The notes beneath the pieces were generated by a model. It ran no database searches and was not told the origin of the DNA. It saw nothing but the letters and a program-made list of their open reading frames with translations. This document shows positions 21,281 to 33,168 of a DNA stretch of 64,000 bases, piece after piece; within the stretch, counting starts at the first letter, position 1; each line of letters opens with the position of its first letter. Source of the DNA: Leptodontidium sp. MPI-SDFR-AT-0119 (taxonomy: Eukaryota; Ascomycota; Leotiomycetes; Helotiales; Leptodontidiaceae); contig JAHLEZ010000022.1 in assembly GCA_020726505.1 (NCBI GenBank), forward strand, positions 372,001 through 436,000, written 5' to 3'. The position numbers were made by a program, and so were the translations under genes.

Positions 21281-21581
21281 GGCAAAGGCGTGGTGTGGGA
21301 GCTTTATGCCCCCTTTTGGTGAGATGCCATCTATCGGCGCTGGATTCGATGGATGTGAGACATTTGGTCCCGAACTTGGAAAATGCGGTTGAATGCTTCC
21401 CAGGAACCGGAATATAGAGAATAAGCTCACAGATCGGCAGTCGCAGCTGATGGCTAAGTATTGCCGGGTATGAGACCGTTTATATATAAGAGGGAGAGGC
21501 GAGGAAATTCGAAATCGGGGCGGGGATTGGAAAATTCAGAGAGCGAGATATTGAAGTTGTTTCTGAAAGCCCGTTTCCTTA

Positions 21582-23471
21582 CTAGAGGCTTTCCCTACCA
21601 TTGAGAATGCCCTGCACAGTCTCACGTAGAGTACGAAATTGTTGCCCTTGAATCTCTTCCACCCAAATAATACCCCGCAACCTCTCTTCAACTTCCTCCA
21701 CCGAAGTCATCCCCGAACCAGTCAAATGACCACTTAGAATCTCCATGTATGTGTCTTTCGTCGAGTGGCCCTCCTCATAGGCCTCCAGCAAGCCCATAGT
21801 TATAATCCACATATTCAGATCATGTAATTCCCAATCCCTTACCGCCCTCCTCCAGTTTTGGAAACCCCCGAGTAGTTTACTAAGCTGGATCTCGGCACGC
21901 ACTATGCGAATGCCAAATTTCCTTTGCATAGGAGCTAGGTAGAGAAGCAAGGCTACCCTCAACATGTCTTTCACGACAGATGGCTTACTATTCGGTAGGG
22001 ATACATGGGAAAGGCTGAGGAGGCGGTATAGAAGCGGTTGGAGGTGGAGTGCGAAAGTGTGGTTTTGCCAGATGGACGGATCTTTGGCAACGGTTTTCTT
22101 GAGGAAAAGTGTGAATTTGGCAACGTCGGCGAAGAGGTCGATGACAAGTTCGAGGTCAGGTTGTATAGTGGAGAGGGTTGTAATGGTGGATGTGAGTTGT
22201 GGTGATAAGGTGACTGAGGTGGGGAAAGTGGGGTAAAGAGGGACGAGATACTCGTGAAAGGGGAATTTAGGATGGATATCGTGTGTAAAACATCCCAACA
22301 CATCGCACCTGTAAAACAATTAGGGGTTTGAACTCCAGAAATGATTTCTTAGGTTGATGATAGTGAGGCTCACCATCCTAATGTAAGTCTCAACAGAAGA
22401 GGCAGACATCGGCTCTGGGTAGGATCTGCCCAACCGTCTCTGGCGCTGAGGATTTGTCCCAGTCCTTTCATATGGCCATGCCACATCATGTAATCAGCGC
22501 TTATGTTCTAATGAAATCAGTAACGATGTCAGTCGCCGCGCTCTGTTTTGAGCTCACTGTGTAGGTAAGCATAAATAAAATTGCCCCTATCGTTCCGTCG
22601 CTCGTCGCCACCTCCAAGTTTGTCACTCTAGACTTGAGTAATTTAATGGCTTCGGTGTAGTGGTGGGTTATTTCTGTGCTCTCGTAATCCATCGACACCT
22701 GATAGTCTCGAGGACGGATTTTGGTCCTGACGTGGAAAGTTAAGAGGGCTAGTACGGCATGGAATGCAGCGGGGTCCGACTACAAACCGAACTGTCAGAT
22801 CAAGAAAGAGCGACTCGAAAATCACATACAATGCCGATTGGGAGGAAGTAATCATAGATCGATCTGGTCTCTTCGACACACTCTTTATATACTTCCCAGA
22901 GAGTTAGCAGGTTTCAGCGAAAACCAAGGGCACTTGGAACTGACTGTAACCAACCAGAGAGTGTGTTCGTTGCGACATCTCGATAGGGTACTTCATAAAA
23001 GGGTCTACTGTGGTACCAAAACTACGAAAGTCATAGTGTCAGCCTTTATTATATCTAGATTCTTCAAGTGGCCACCATAACTAAGGAGAACACTTTGTTG
23101 TGGGTCGTGTTGAAAAGAGAAACTAGAGGTCCTGGAATTACTCACTGAGGCACGGAAGGTATGAAAACCTTAAAGCCGGGCTCCCACCTCCGCTTCTTCC
23201 TCCGCGAACGACCGATATCGACCATAACATGTTTCTTGATAAGGCGCTTCGACTCTGGATTTACTATTTTTGGGCCATCAAGAAGGACGAATTGGAATTT
23301 GGGGTTTTGAAGAGATGAAGGTTGCCCTTCCTCTGCTGAACGTGACGCCTGGGGAGAATGTTGTGTGTTGGCGGGGACCAATGCCGATGACTGGGAAGAA
23401 AATGCGGCGAATGTGACGTCTTCGAAGTTAGACTTTGTCGATGACATCATGCGATAGAAACCCGAATGCAT
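21582..23471 (-). CDS. Fungal-specific transcription factor-domain (Fungal_trans_2-like) protein, possible frameshift
   Basis: Exons 23471-23146, 23080-22945, 22891-22830, 22779-22558, 22507-22374 and 22308-21582, all with GT-AG boundaries. The N-terminus carries the FQFVLLDGPKIVN..KHVMVDIGRSRRKKRR motif often seen at the start of this family in place of a Zn2Cys6 cluster. The body has DPFMKYPIEM, SDPAAFHAVLALLTFH, HYTEAIKLLKSRV, SDGTIGAILFMLTYT and WHGHMKGLGQIL, all typical of the Fungal_trans_2 helical domain. No DNA-binding zinc cluster is seen. Exon 2 is 136 nt but would need one base more or fewer to join both neighbours in frame: it begins open (HLKNLDIIK) and continues one frame over (DFRSFGTTVDPF). 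This is either a one-base frameshift or a splice I could not resolve. The start could also be the MM at 23450. Confidence 0.7.
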
Positions 23472-24149
23472 ATATCTAGATATGCTCGGGTGGCCGGGAA
23501 CTAAATTTTGCAGCCAGTTTTCGCGTTTTCTCTTGGGCTTGGCTTTTCGAATTGAACGGTTTCACTAAACGTTTCGCTATCGAGTCCTTTGAATATGTAA
23601 AAGTATGAACGATCTGGATGATGGAGACAGACATCAATTGAACTTAAAGCTTATTAAAGTATCCTCAAATGAAAGATGACAAGAGATTTTAATCAGTTTC
23701 AGCCCTACCTACGTCCGAGCAATGAGTGGCGACACAAGAGTTGCGTTGCTCAGCGATGCGAAATTAGAACTGGCACGATTAGTCAGACGGTTAACAAAGG
23801 GGTTGGTTACACTATGCTTGTCACCTTCCGTTTCCTTAATTGAAGCTTATCCGCAGCACACTCGCCTAACCCCTGACGACTGGGGGTAAGACCACTAGTA
23901 GCCAATCGCACTGCTTCTTCCTTCTGCGGCTTTCGGAACTATGCACGGTCATCACGAAGAACTGACCGGGAATTCCCGCCCCCGCATCCACTAGCAAGAG
24001 CTCCCACTTGGATACTATTCGAGAGAAACGGTGAAGGATTGATTGTTACCATGAAATTTTCAAGTTCGATAAGCCTTGGCATTGGTGCTATCAAGTTCAG
24101 GATCATGCCCTATTCAGAGCCTTACGAGCCTCATGGCAAAGATTGGCTC
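23472..24149. other. Intergenic region between regulator and second HET gene
   Basis: About 680 bp; the left part would be the promoter of the minus-strand regulator. No coding frame or repeat was noticed. Confidence 0.4.
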
Positions 24150-26657
24150 TCAAATGATGACACATGTGCGCATAGATAACATACTGTCCCAATCCCACTG
24201 ACGCCGTCCTGCTATACGCAAAGCCGCCGGATCATTGGTCCTCGCGCCCAAGTCCCTCCCCATAGAGAACATGCCTATGCGCTTATACACATTGTCATGC
24301 AGATTGACAAGCACCAAGCCTCTCGGTAAAGTAGTATGAGTGATTTCCAACAAGAAATAGGTAACATCTTCTGGTGCTTCCGAGGCAAGTCGAGGCTGGT
24401 TGGATCTGAACATGTCCCGTGTAGGTCTCTCGATCCAATCGGGTGGCGTTGGTCTATCACCACGCTCCTCTTGGGGCTCCTCAACGCTGGCAGAATTGGT
24501 TAGTATCTGAGTTATTTGCGCTTGAGGGTTCAAGTTCGGGTTCGTCCTTTGGAGATTCGCGGCATGACTAAGATAGTGATTCCTTTTTCCGCCGTCAGGG
24601 ATGATATAGTCCCAGTAGATGTGAGGACTGCCGTCAACGTAAACAACAAAGTGCTCGGCAAGTTGAGCTAAGGAAAAGAGAGCGACCGGTGCTTTAATCT
24701 CGATTCTGCCACTCGTAATTGCTCCAAAAGGGGCGTGTACGTTCGCTAGAGTTGTTGAGAAATTTTGTACTGCAGCGAGCGTGTGTCCTGGCCTTTCATT
24801 TGGGTATTCGGGTACAACTGGGCCATTGTTTTGCATTGGAGACCACGAAGGGGCAATGTATACATTTGCCTCCCTGGTCGACGATGACCAGTTGGTTCCG
24901 AGATTCTCAGAGCTTGACACAAGGCTTCTCGTCGCCTCAGCGGATTGACTGTTGACGGATGGTTCAGCTTCGTTGTCTCTTTCGTCATGACGCCATAGAA
25001 GGGAATGTGGTAAGGTACGGGACCACAGCCCCGCCACATATTCGTCGCCAAGCAGCCTATGAAACTCTTTGGCAATTCCAGATACAGCAGGGAACTTGTC
25101 GGATTGCTTGGTGAGCGATCGTTGTGTATAACCCGTGAACAGGCTGTACCATTCCCTAAGTAGGTAGTATTCATCGTCGCTCAATTCTCTGTTGATCGGA
25201 TTGGGAGAACTCAACGAGTTATGTTGATTCTTCTCGTTGCCCGAAGTAAAGAATCTGCGCCGGCAATTATCTTCATCATCTTCATCATCTTCCGAGTCCT
25301 CGTTGGTAAGTCCGTAAGTATGTTGAGCTGTCAAACATCGATAATGTAACAGCCCAGAGCCATAGACGACTAGACGCGGCGCCAACCAACTTTCCTGCAA
25401 AGTCCATGCTCGAGTATTAATCGGCTCCTCCTCGAAGTCTTTCTTTCTGTGACCAAGTTCGGAGTCTATCAAGAGGAATAACGAACTGACTTGACTCTTC
25501 ACACCGAGACCATTCTCTTTCAGCAGTGGCAGGAAGAGACCTTGAGAAGCGGCTACTTTAATAGCCTCCCGGTCTTCAAGAAATCCTTGAGCACAATCAT
25601 TTGCAGAAGCAGCCGAGATCGTAGCGAAGGCATTCTTATAGATCTCTGGCATCTTCGCTGCTTCCCTTGGCCAGTCGTCGTCCAGGGAATCTTGAATTAT
25701 GCAAAGAGAGTCGATCCAGAGATACCGAATCTTCAAGTTTCGTGTCACATGAATCGCATCCTGGATTGTTTTTGGTAGCTTATCCATTTGGATTCCATCC
25801 TTGACATGAGAATCGATGTTATTTTTCAGCGTTCTGAGTTGCAGTGTGCGGCCCCAACAGTAGCTTAAGGCAACATAAGTATCCCTCTTCCCGTTGCTTA
25901 TCAGCAACTTGACTTTGTCTTCAGGATTCCCATTGGGAGGCCCGCAGTCTAGAACTCTCACTGGAAGTGATGGAGGATCAAATTGACCAGAGGAATTCAA
26001 GGGACTTGGGCAGTGCTCATGTTGGTGGAGACACTCTTCGAGCCATTCAATGACTTGTTGGAAATGGGCAGGAGTCGACACCGATGGATCAGCAGGCTTG
26101 CGAGGAACAACGCTTTCCACAATACCTCCTAAGGTCAGGTTAATATTTCAAACACAATAGATCAATCCTTGTAGCTCTTTTGACCCACCTTGTGCGAAAA
26201 GGCCAAGCTCATTGTGATAAGAAAACTTTTCAAGTGCAGTGTAGCCATGGCCAAGGTCCTCTCTGGCCATGGGGTTATCGAACAAGAATTGCACTCGGTC
26301 CAGCTTGCCTGGAGGCACGGTTTTTTGATGCTGTTCAGCATCCTGCATGAAGACTCTTGCAGAGGGAGAGATAGACTACGTGAAAGAGTCAGCGAAACTC
26401 ATGCCTAAAGAGGCGTCACATACTCTGCCCGATGCTTCTGCCATTTTGACAATCACTGTACACAATTGACACCCCTCGCGCGCTATCTCCATGAACAGCC
26501 CAAGTGACCCAAGTTCGACATTTTCAGCATGGGAAATGATAAAAAGGTTCGTTATAGTGAAGCTCCAGCACACTGGGCAATCACCGAAGCATGAATGCGC
26601 ACCATTATCGCCATCTCGACACATGGTGGCGACCGAGAATTGCGCAACACTGGGCAC
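24150..26657 (-). CDS. HET-domain protein, 799 aa
   Basis: Three exons: 26657-26424, 26375-26189, 26128-24150, with canonical introns of 48 and 60 bp, summing to 800 codons with the stop. The HET domain starts at about residue 224 (YVALSYCWG), continues with KLPKTIQDAI, RYLWIDSLCIIQD, MPEIYKNAFATISAASA, and ends with the NTRAWTLQE..LVVYG block near residue 390. An acidic run (EDDEDDED) follows from GAT/TCA repeats. Upstream exons add a Cys-containing N-terminal region (CFGDCPVC, REGCQLC) common in this class. HET proteins act in non-self recognition and cell death after hyphal fusion. The gene is intact. The start could also be Met12 of the same exon. Confidence 0.88.
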
Positions 26658-27862
26658 GAGTTAGAGATGGGAGAATCGTCTTGTCTCCCAACTGTTGTTC
26701 ACTGCAAGGGATTTTAAAGCATACCAAAGTTGCTGATAACGGAGTATGCCGCTGAGGCTGAAACCGCAGCACACTCCTCCCTCCCTCTTTCGACGTATTC
26801 TTGCGAATCACAATCGCACACCGCAATCACCGCTTCGTCCATCGGATTGCGTGATTGAAGCCATGCATGGTGAACAATGCAAGCCGTGTCCCAGATGCCA
26901 GAGAGGCTCTCAGCATATCCTCGTTGATTCGCTAGCTTTTGCTGGAGCAAACTAGGAGCTGCATACAGAGTGACCTCGAGAGTTAATTAAGCACCGCCAG
27001 CCAGCGCCAGCGACGCCGGGCTGAGTTTGAGGACCATGGCCTAGCCACGCCACTATCAGGGACGGGTGCTCGTATACGGCCCTCCAGATTCCTGATCTCA
27101 CGAGGAAGGCCTGGGGTCGGGGCCAGAGCTTAGGTAGGTGGCCTGGGGGGAACTGCACAGAGCAGCCACTTCTTCAGGACCCGGCTACTGTTTGCTTCCT
27201 CTTGGCCAACTCGATGCTACTTTACTGAGGCTAAATACCCCCCTCGTACCTGTGGACCTATTCTCGAATGCCGCTGCCGAATGAGGGGCCGGGGCCTAAT
27301 GGCAACGAACGGCTGGTGCCTCATCACAGCCATGGATCTTGCGGGGCAAGACTAACTAGCCAGCATGGGCTGCCGGAATATGGGGCTGCACTACGGAGCG
27401 CCACCGGGAGCACTGCTCTTGCCTTATTAGTGCTCTAGCCACCTATGTACTTCTTCTGGCGCTGGCATTGTTCAGGGGAACCTTTTCCTTGCTTCCGTAC
27501 GAGCCAAGACTGTCATAATATCAAGGTTCTCAAGAGTGAGTGATAAATGCCCGGTTGGCTGAGCCTCTAAGTGACAGTACTGCATCATCTTGGGGACACG
27601 GCGGCTGTATGCTCGTTACAATGCCTAATACTTGGTCTTATCGTTACATTTTTTATGTAAGTAAAAGCGCAGCCCTTTTCTTATCTACTTCTTCTCGTTC
27701 AACAAGTCTTCTGTCCCATTCCTGCAGCGTGCTTTTTATCGTCACCGGTAAGCAACCCCTCCTATCCCCACCTCCACTACCCACATCATCTACACCATCC
27801 TTTTCTTTATCCTTACTCTTTCCCACTTCCTTCTTCTCTTCTAACATTACGACAGCCTCTCT
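26658..27862. other. Intergenic region upstream of the second HET gene
   Basis: GC-normal DNA with several short overlapping frames (for example 26714-26950 minus, 27540-28019 plus) that show no domain and no splice connection to the HET gene. The plus-strand frame at 27540-28019 is partly a shadow of the minus gene that ends at 27863. Confidence 0.4.
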
Positions 27863-28815
27863 TTATAAAAGCCTAGCTTGCTCCTTGTCGCCGCTATCGA
27901 ACAATGCAAGTGATAGTTCACGCTTGATCTCTAAAGTCTGGACATCCGTGACGCCAAATCGATTCTCGAGGATAGGGAGCAAGGCTTGGAGGGCTGTGAT
28001 GTGCCGGTTTGAAAGATAGTAGTATTTCCGCGCGACGTGTAGTTTTTTGAAATAAAGGAACGTGAACGAAGGCTCGTTTAAGCCGTTAGAGTGGTTGTGT
28101 TGTTGCTGCTGAGAGGCCTTGATTTGGACAGCAAGGTAATTGAGGGCTTGTTTGGGCTTGTTAGCTTTGTAAAAGATATTAACGATATTTTCGATGAGAT
28201 CGAGACTGGGCGAGGGGATTCGTGGTATGAGGGGACAGACGAGAGGAGAGGCAGATGTGGGGAGGTCCTCGGCGGCCCGGAGGATGGAGAGTAGACCCTC
28301 TTGGTTGTTGTCGCAAGAACCGCTGAGGAAACGATTGTTAAGAGAGTCAACACTTGCGGCCATGCCGTGGGATAGTGAGTTGATTTTGGGATTGATATAT
28401 TGGCCTAACAAGTCGATAGCCTACATCGTAGTATTAGTACTCGTCGAAGCTGGAGTATCATTGACCACTTACAATTTGGGCTGTTTTGAATATAATTATG
28501 TCGTTAATGTTGACTAGATCAACCAAACACTGCTCTTTCTAATCTTCCGGTGAATTGTTAGAACGAAAAACAGCCCGGCCAAAATCAAACATGCACTAAT
28601 CTTTTGCATCTTCACAAGTCTTAGTGATATGTTTTTGGTCTCTTTCGACCTGCAATTGAGTGTGAAGCCGAGGGGTAGATAGTTGAGAACGGAGACTGTT
28701 TCTGAAATCCTGGGTACGGAACATATGTTGTTATCTTTGATATCCCCATAACTGATACCTTGTTCATGCATGCTTTGAACTACCAATCTGATTTCTTGTT
28801 GTAGAATAACGTCGA
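27863..28815 (-). pseudogene. Decayed kinase-like protein with helical C-terminus, 5' truncated
   Basis: Reading the minus strand from about 28815: EIRLVVQSMHEQGISYGDIKDNNI is a kinase catalytic-loop-like segment (HxD-type region, here YGDIK). After a frameshift comes FDFGRAVF, a DFG-like motif, then one TAG, then VDLVNINDIIIFKTAQI. An intron with GTAAGT donor (28474 region) and TAG acceptor leads into AIDLLGQYINPK and 170 more codons to a TAA at 27863. The C-terminal part is helical and TPR-like (KANKPKQALNYL; ARKYYYLSNRHITALQALL). No activation loop or N-lobe is seen, because the 5' end is lost in a RIP-like tract after 28815. At least one stop and one frameshift make it a pseudogene. Family naming is uncertain. 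Confidence 0.45.
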
Positions 28816-29249
28816 GTCTTAGCTACCGAGGGAGCTACTAAAGGGTAATATTCCGGAATCTAGTAGAGGGTATAAGTTGATAAGAGCGAGGACAAAGGCG
28901 GCGAAGGTAGTAAAAGAGGTCGAGTAAGAAAAGCGAGGTAAGAAGAGTGTTATCGAGGAGGGCGATTTAATAACTAATATCTAGAGAAGAGTAGAGTATA
29001 GCTTTATTTTGTTTTTTTATTACTCGTTAGAATGACACATAGAAAAACTCTATATGCGCCTCGCTCGAATAGCCCGGACAGCCGCCATAGTCTCTGCAAT
29101 GGCTGACCACACCTGGCTGGTCTGGCGCGCTCGTACGATGCACAACGGCCTATGACTCAGGGATTGCACGCACGAGAGGTGAGCCGACCGCAGCCTTCCC
29201 GATCAAGGGAGCAGTGACAGCGTCGCTAGTCGCATGGAAGCTCGAGTGA

Positions 29250-29252
<3 letters not shown>
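28816..29252. other. Mixed relic stretch before the poly-G tract
   Basis: 28800-29030 is purine-rich on the plus strand (GGAAAGCGAGG-like words), then 29050-29250 is GC-rich unique-looking sequence ending CTCGAGTGAGGAG directly before the homopolymer. No open frame. Confidence 0.4.

Positions 29253-29287
<35 letters not shown>
29253..29287 (+). repeat. 35-bp poly(G) homopolymer
   Basis: An uninterrupted run of 35 G preceded by GAGTGAGGAG and followed by TGGTGATTATTATTATTATGG. A similar but shorter GGAGG-G(n)-TGATATTAT junction is the polypurine tract/LTR boundary of the truncated gypsy copy (C14 at 31974-31987 on the plus strand), so this may be an expanded polypurine tract of a vanished element. 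Confidence 0.9.
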
Positions 29288-29288
<1 letters not shown>

Positions 29289-30258
29289 GGTGATTATTAT
29301 TATTATGGCCATGTGCTTCTGTTCAGCGTAGCTCTAGAATACCATTAGCTCAAATTAGGCAGGCAGGAGTATATTAAGCTGTTTGCACACTTCACTTAGA
29401 AATCAAGAGGCAATTGTACCACAATACTAAATAGACTAAATAGGCTATTCTACCCTACTACTTCACACTGACTAAACCACGTTCCTAACACACTGTTTCA
29501 GCCAGTTGGATATTTGGTTTAGTAGTTTCGACACTCTTTCGGCGAACTATTATTCAGTTATTGAAAAGTTAGGGGGTGAGTGGGTTAAATGTGTACCATT
29601 ACGCCATACGTATTGTTACGCCACAACTTACGTTACGTGAAAGGCATTGAGATATCAACTTTTTTTCTGCAATCCAGAATTGATGAACTGTGGAAAACAA
29701 TATCGTATGAATGCAAGTGGCGACCTATTCCTATTATCTGGGGTTCTTAAGTACTGACATCAGCTCCTTTTCTGGTTGGTGCAATCAATACCTTGGCAGC
29801 GTATGTTCTCCCGTTAGATTTCAGCCCCTCACTCATTCTCGCCACCCACCAATCAAGACCAAGTCTAAAAATATTTCTAGCGAGGAAGGCTTTCATTCTT
29901 AATGGGGCTATTGGTGTGCTCTGAGCTACGTTCCCATTTCCTTGGCACTTCGGCCGCAGCGGACTATCCGGGTATTACTCCTTTATTATGGTTGCAAGTA
30001 AGCTGACACTAAAGCTTCAGCCTTCAGCTTTCACAATTCCAACATCGATTTCAAGTAGGTCTTGATTTTCTATAAGTATATCACAACACCTGCAATTTCT
30101 GTAGAATATTTTTCCTATCACGATCATCTCCATCATATCACTTTCTAATCATCTTTTCTTCTATATTTTCTCAATACACCACAAGTAGAAAGTCAGAACA
30201 AGTCCATTGTCTTTACAACTACCTTCCTCGAATCAATACTATCTCATCCAACTTCAGA
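29288..30258. other. Intergenic/promoter region of the second secreted protein
   Basis: AT-rich to 29700, then a TC-rich region before the gene. TATAAGTATA near 30071 and the TC-rich tract (TTTCTAATCATCTTTTCTTC) about 30130-30180 are plausible promoter and leader elements. No gene supported. Confidence 0.4.
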
Positions 30259-30831
30259 ATGCAACTCACAACTCTCCTTCTGGCCGCGACAGCCGCCACA
30301 GCGGTCGCGGCCGACGGATTCCACCTCGTAACCCTCCACCGCGCATTCCGCGATCAAAAACAATCCGACGAAGAACCCGAACTCAAAGGCATCCCCATCC
30401 CGAACTCCAAACGCTCCTCGCCAATGTCCCGACGCAACGACCTCATCTCCCGCAAAGACGGGGGTCCCGAACAGCCTGTCACAACCACAATCCATTTCGA
30501 GCACGAACGAGTAGCAGTCCTCGTACCCGCAAACCATTTCGACTGCAGCGGCTTCCTTAACGACCAGAATCGTATGACGACTGTTAAGGATGCTGGTGAG
30601 GACATCGATTTTACGACTATGAGTGGGTTTTATGGGAACTGCGGGGCTAAGAAGCTTAACTTTTTCCAGAATGGTGATGTGTTGGAGGTTTTTGAGGATA
30701 CGGAGGGGACGAAGTATGCAGATTGCTTTCGTGGTACAGGGTCTGGATCATTTTGTGTTGATACTTTCCTTGAGAGGACGAGTTGGTCCGATACCTGGGT
30801 TTGCCCGTCTTTCTTATGTGCGAATAATTAA
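30259..30831 (+). CDS. Small secreted six-cysteine protein (effector candidate), 190 aa
   Basis: Intronless open frame with a clear signal peptide (MQLTTLLLAATAATAVAA) followed by an acidic/basic pro-region with possible dibasic cleavage sites (SKRSS, SRRND). The C-terminal half holds all six cysteines in DCSGF, GNCGAK, ADCFRG, SFCVD, WVCPS and FLCAN, so up to three disulfides are possible. The composition at codon third positions is C-rich in the first half, typical of expressed fungal genes. No family recognised. It lies about 840 bp from the edge of the AT-rich transposon island, a common location for effector-like genes. Secretion is well supported; function is not. Confidence 0.8.
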   Translation: MQLTTLLLAATAATAVAADGFHLVTLHRAFRDQKQSDEEPELKGIPIPNSKRSSPMSRRNDLISRKDGGPEQPVTTTIHFEHERVAVLVPANHFDCSGFLNDQNRMTTVKDAGEDIDFTTMSGFYGNCGAKKLNFFQNGDVLEVFEDTEGTKYADCFRGTGSGSFCVDTFLERTSWSDTWVCPSFLCANN

Positions 30832-31668
30832 TGTCGGTCTGGTGAAGATTTTTGATGAGAATATGAGCAGAGATGGATGTCAGGGAGGCGTGTAATATTA
30901 TTGCCTCTGTAGTAGTTGACTATCTTCGTATTTGTTATTTGTATCAGTTGGGTTTTTGGTTTTAGTTGATTGTAGTTTTACTAGCGTTTAGTATAAATTA
31001 AAGATTTGATTTGCAACACTTTTCAAAAAAGAAAAATAGTGATTTAGTACCACATTACGTGGCCTCTGACCTAGTTAGACTCCTCTTCTAAGAATTTGCA
31101 TAACAGAGGACCGCTAAAGTGCTAAAGAATAAGACTACAGTAGTATAAGGTAAATACCTATAGACTTAGGATTAATTTTCCCTTTCTTTGGTTTCGTTTT
31201 AATATCCGGACGTAATCAACTACTGCTTTAACTTAAGCTGAGGGTAAGCACGCCTAAGCCGAGGGTGAATAAAGCCTAAGTAGAGCCTGAGTAAAGCCTA
31301 AGCATCCTGAGCACACCCTAAGTTAGCCTGCGTATTATAATGTAAATCCTATTTTAGCCCCCTGTGTGCCCCGGCTATAGTTTCCTTACCGAGCTTTACC
31401 AGGGAACCCGTTTCTGCTCTTATTTAAAGGGTTCCTACTAAAGCAGATTTTGGATCACTCTTGTGAAGAAGCACGTGACTATAAGCTCTTTTCATAACGT
31501 GTGTTAGTAAGCGATTTTAGCCGACCTTATTACTTTTTCGCATTTACCTCTTCTTATAAATTTTACGTAAGTAAACTTTATTAAATTCCCTTAGTGTAAA
31601 AAGCGATCTTTATTTTATAACGATCGCTTTTTAATTCTCGATGTTAATTATTTCTAAATCCTTATTAT
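30832..31668. other. Transition from gene space into AT-rich island
   Basis: 3' flank of the secreted-protein gene, then increasingly AT-rich. Contains the GCCTAAG-type repeats listed separately. No gene. Confidence 0.4.
31225..31325. repeat. Degenerate CCTAAG / CCTGAG short repeat cluster
   Basis: Words such as GCCTAAGCCGAGG, GCCTAAGTAGAGCCTGAGTAAAGCCTAAGC recur within 100 bp with small changes between CCTAAG and CCTGAG. It is an irregular short-period repeat, not a telomeric array. Confidence 0.5.
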
Positions 31669-32866
31669 TGTTACGGCTAGCAAGAGGTTAATACGGCGAG
31701 TTAATTCTAACTGTGTATTTAGGCCTTTAGTTACGCTCAGAATCGAGAAAAAAAGACAAAGAGGAAAGGAGAACTCTTTATAAGGAAGGGTTCGAGTATA
31801 TATATATAAGGGACCCTTTTAATAAGGCCTAGTGTAGTCGAGTGCTATTTACGTTAATATGTCGCAAGCTTACTACTTAGTCTTTCTTATTTAGCTTAGC
31901 GCCGTCGTATAACTAGCGATATTACGAGCCCGTGTTAATTAGAATACAAGGCATATTATAAGTTATAATATCACCCCCCCCCCCCCCTCCTCCTCCTAAA
32001 AAACTGTATCCACGCAATTATAACTATAATTATGTCGTCTTCTAAGTCGTTATAGTCGTTGATATTAGCGTTATAAGCCTTTAGTATTAAGATACTTTAA
32101 GTAGAACCTCTTAATTAGATATAAAGTTATTATAACGTCTAAGTATAAGTATTACTTTAAGTCTTTGTCGGCGCCTAGCCACTTAATATAATAAAATAGC
32201 TTATTTTATATAATCTTAAAGCCAAGGATGCCTTTAATTTCTTACTTATTTTACTTAATTAATAGTTAAATAAGTGCCGGCGTAACTCTAGCTTATCTTA
32301 GCAGGGGGTTATTAACGTACTTATAAAGTAAGTGTAAGTAAAAGACAGAGTAAATTAATTAGTCCTTTAGTAGCGTAACTCTCTAATTTTCTCCTTCCTT
32401 AGTAATTACTTTAATAAGGTTATTTTACTTATTAGACAGCTTCCTTAAGAGTCAGTCGACGTTTTAGTTCTGAGTGTCGACTAATACTAAGTCGTTAACG
32501 TCTTAATTAACGGCGCGTCGCTTATAATTCGTTAGTCGTTTTATTTTCTCTTATTAATCTTTTAAGGACGACTGTATAACTTTAGTAGCCTCTTTTATTT
32601 ATAATGTGACTTATAAAGCCTCTTTGTAATTAAGTTTTTTTTATTATTATAACTAAAGGCTTTAAGTTAACTAGATCTTAGGAAGTCCTTAGCTTAACGC
32701 CGTTAAGTAATTAAAAAGGAGATAAGCGGCTTAAGGACTTATATAATAACGTTAGTTAAGTAATATTTATAATTAACAAGAAGTTACTTTAATTATCTTA
32801 GTAGTAATAACAAAAGGGACGGAGCCGCTACTTAATATATTAGTTTATTACTTCTATTTAACTATT
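31669..32866 (-). mobile_element. Truncated chromovirus copy in reverse orientation (LTR plus 3' end)
   Basis: 31669-31970 is a 302-bp LTR. It is followed by the complement of a polypurine tract (C14 at 31974-31987, then TCCTCCTCC) and about 850 bp that is the reverse complement of the integrase/chromodomain end of the full element (compare 32800-32850 with 41175-41215). The copy stops exactly where the 5' LTR of the full-length element begins, so the full element inserted into or next to it. Both copies are heavily RIP-mutated. Confidence 0.85.
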
Positions 32867-33168
32867 TGTTACGACCTACGATGCGCCTCGTATTCTAACC
32901 GATACGAGCTCGTAACATCGCTAGCTATGCGACGGCGCTAAGCCCAATAGGGAAGACTAAGTGGCGAGCCTGCGACATATTGACGTGAATAACACTCGAC
33001 TACGCTAGGCCCCATTTAGAGGGTCCTTCATATATATATACTCGAGCTCTCCTTTATAAAGAGCCCTCCTTTCCTCCTCGTCTTTTCTTCTCGATTTTAA
33101 GCGTAGCCTTAGGTTTAAATACAAAGCTTAAGTTAACTCGCCGTATTAACCTTTAGCTAGCCGTAATA
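32867..33168 (+). repeat. 5' LTR of the chromovirus
   Basis: 302 bp, begins TGTTACGACCTACG and ends GCCGTAATA. Shares the same length and order of features with the other three LTR copies in the window. Confidence 0.92.

Noticed and set aside
27540..28019. 159-codon plus-strand frame rich in Ser/Leu
   Set aside because: Low-complexity composition and overlap with the better-supported minus-strand kinase/TPR-like relic.
1..31000. DUF3435 tyrosine-recombinase captain that would define a Starship
   Set aside because: No frame or relic with captain-like motifs was seen; the DUF3723 pseudogene alone is not enough.
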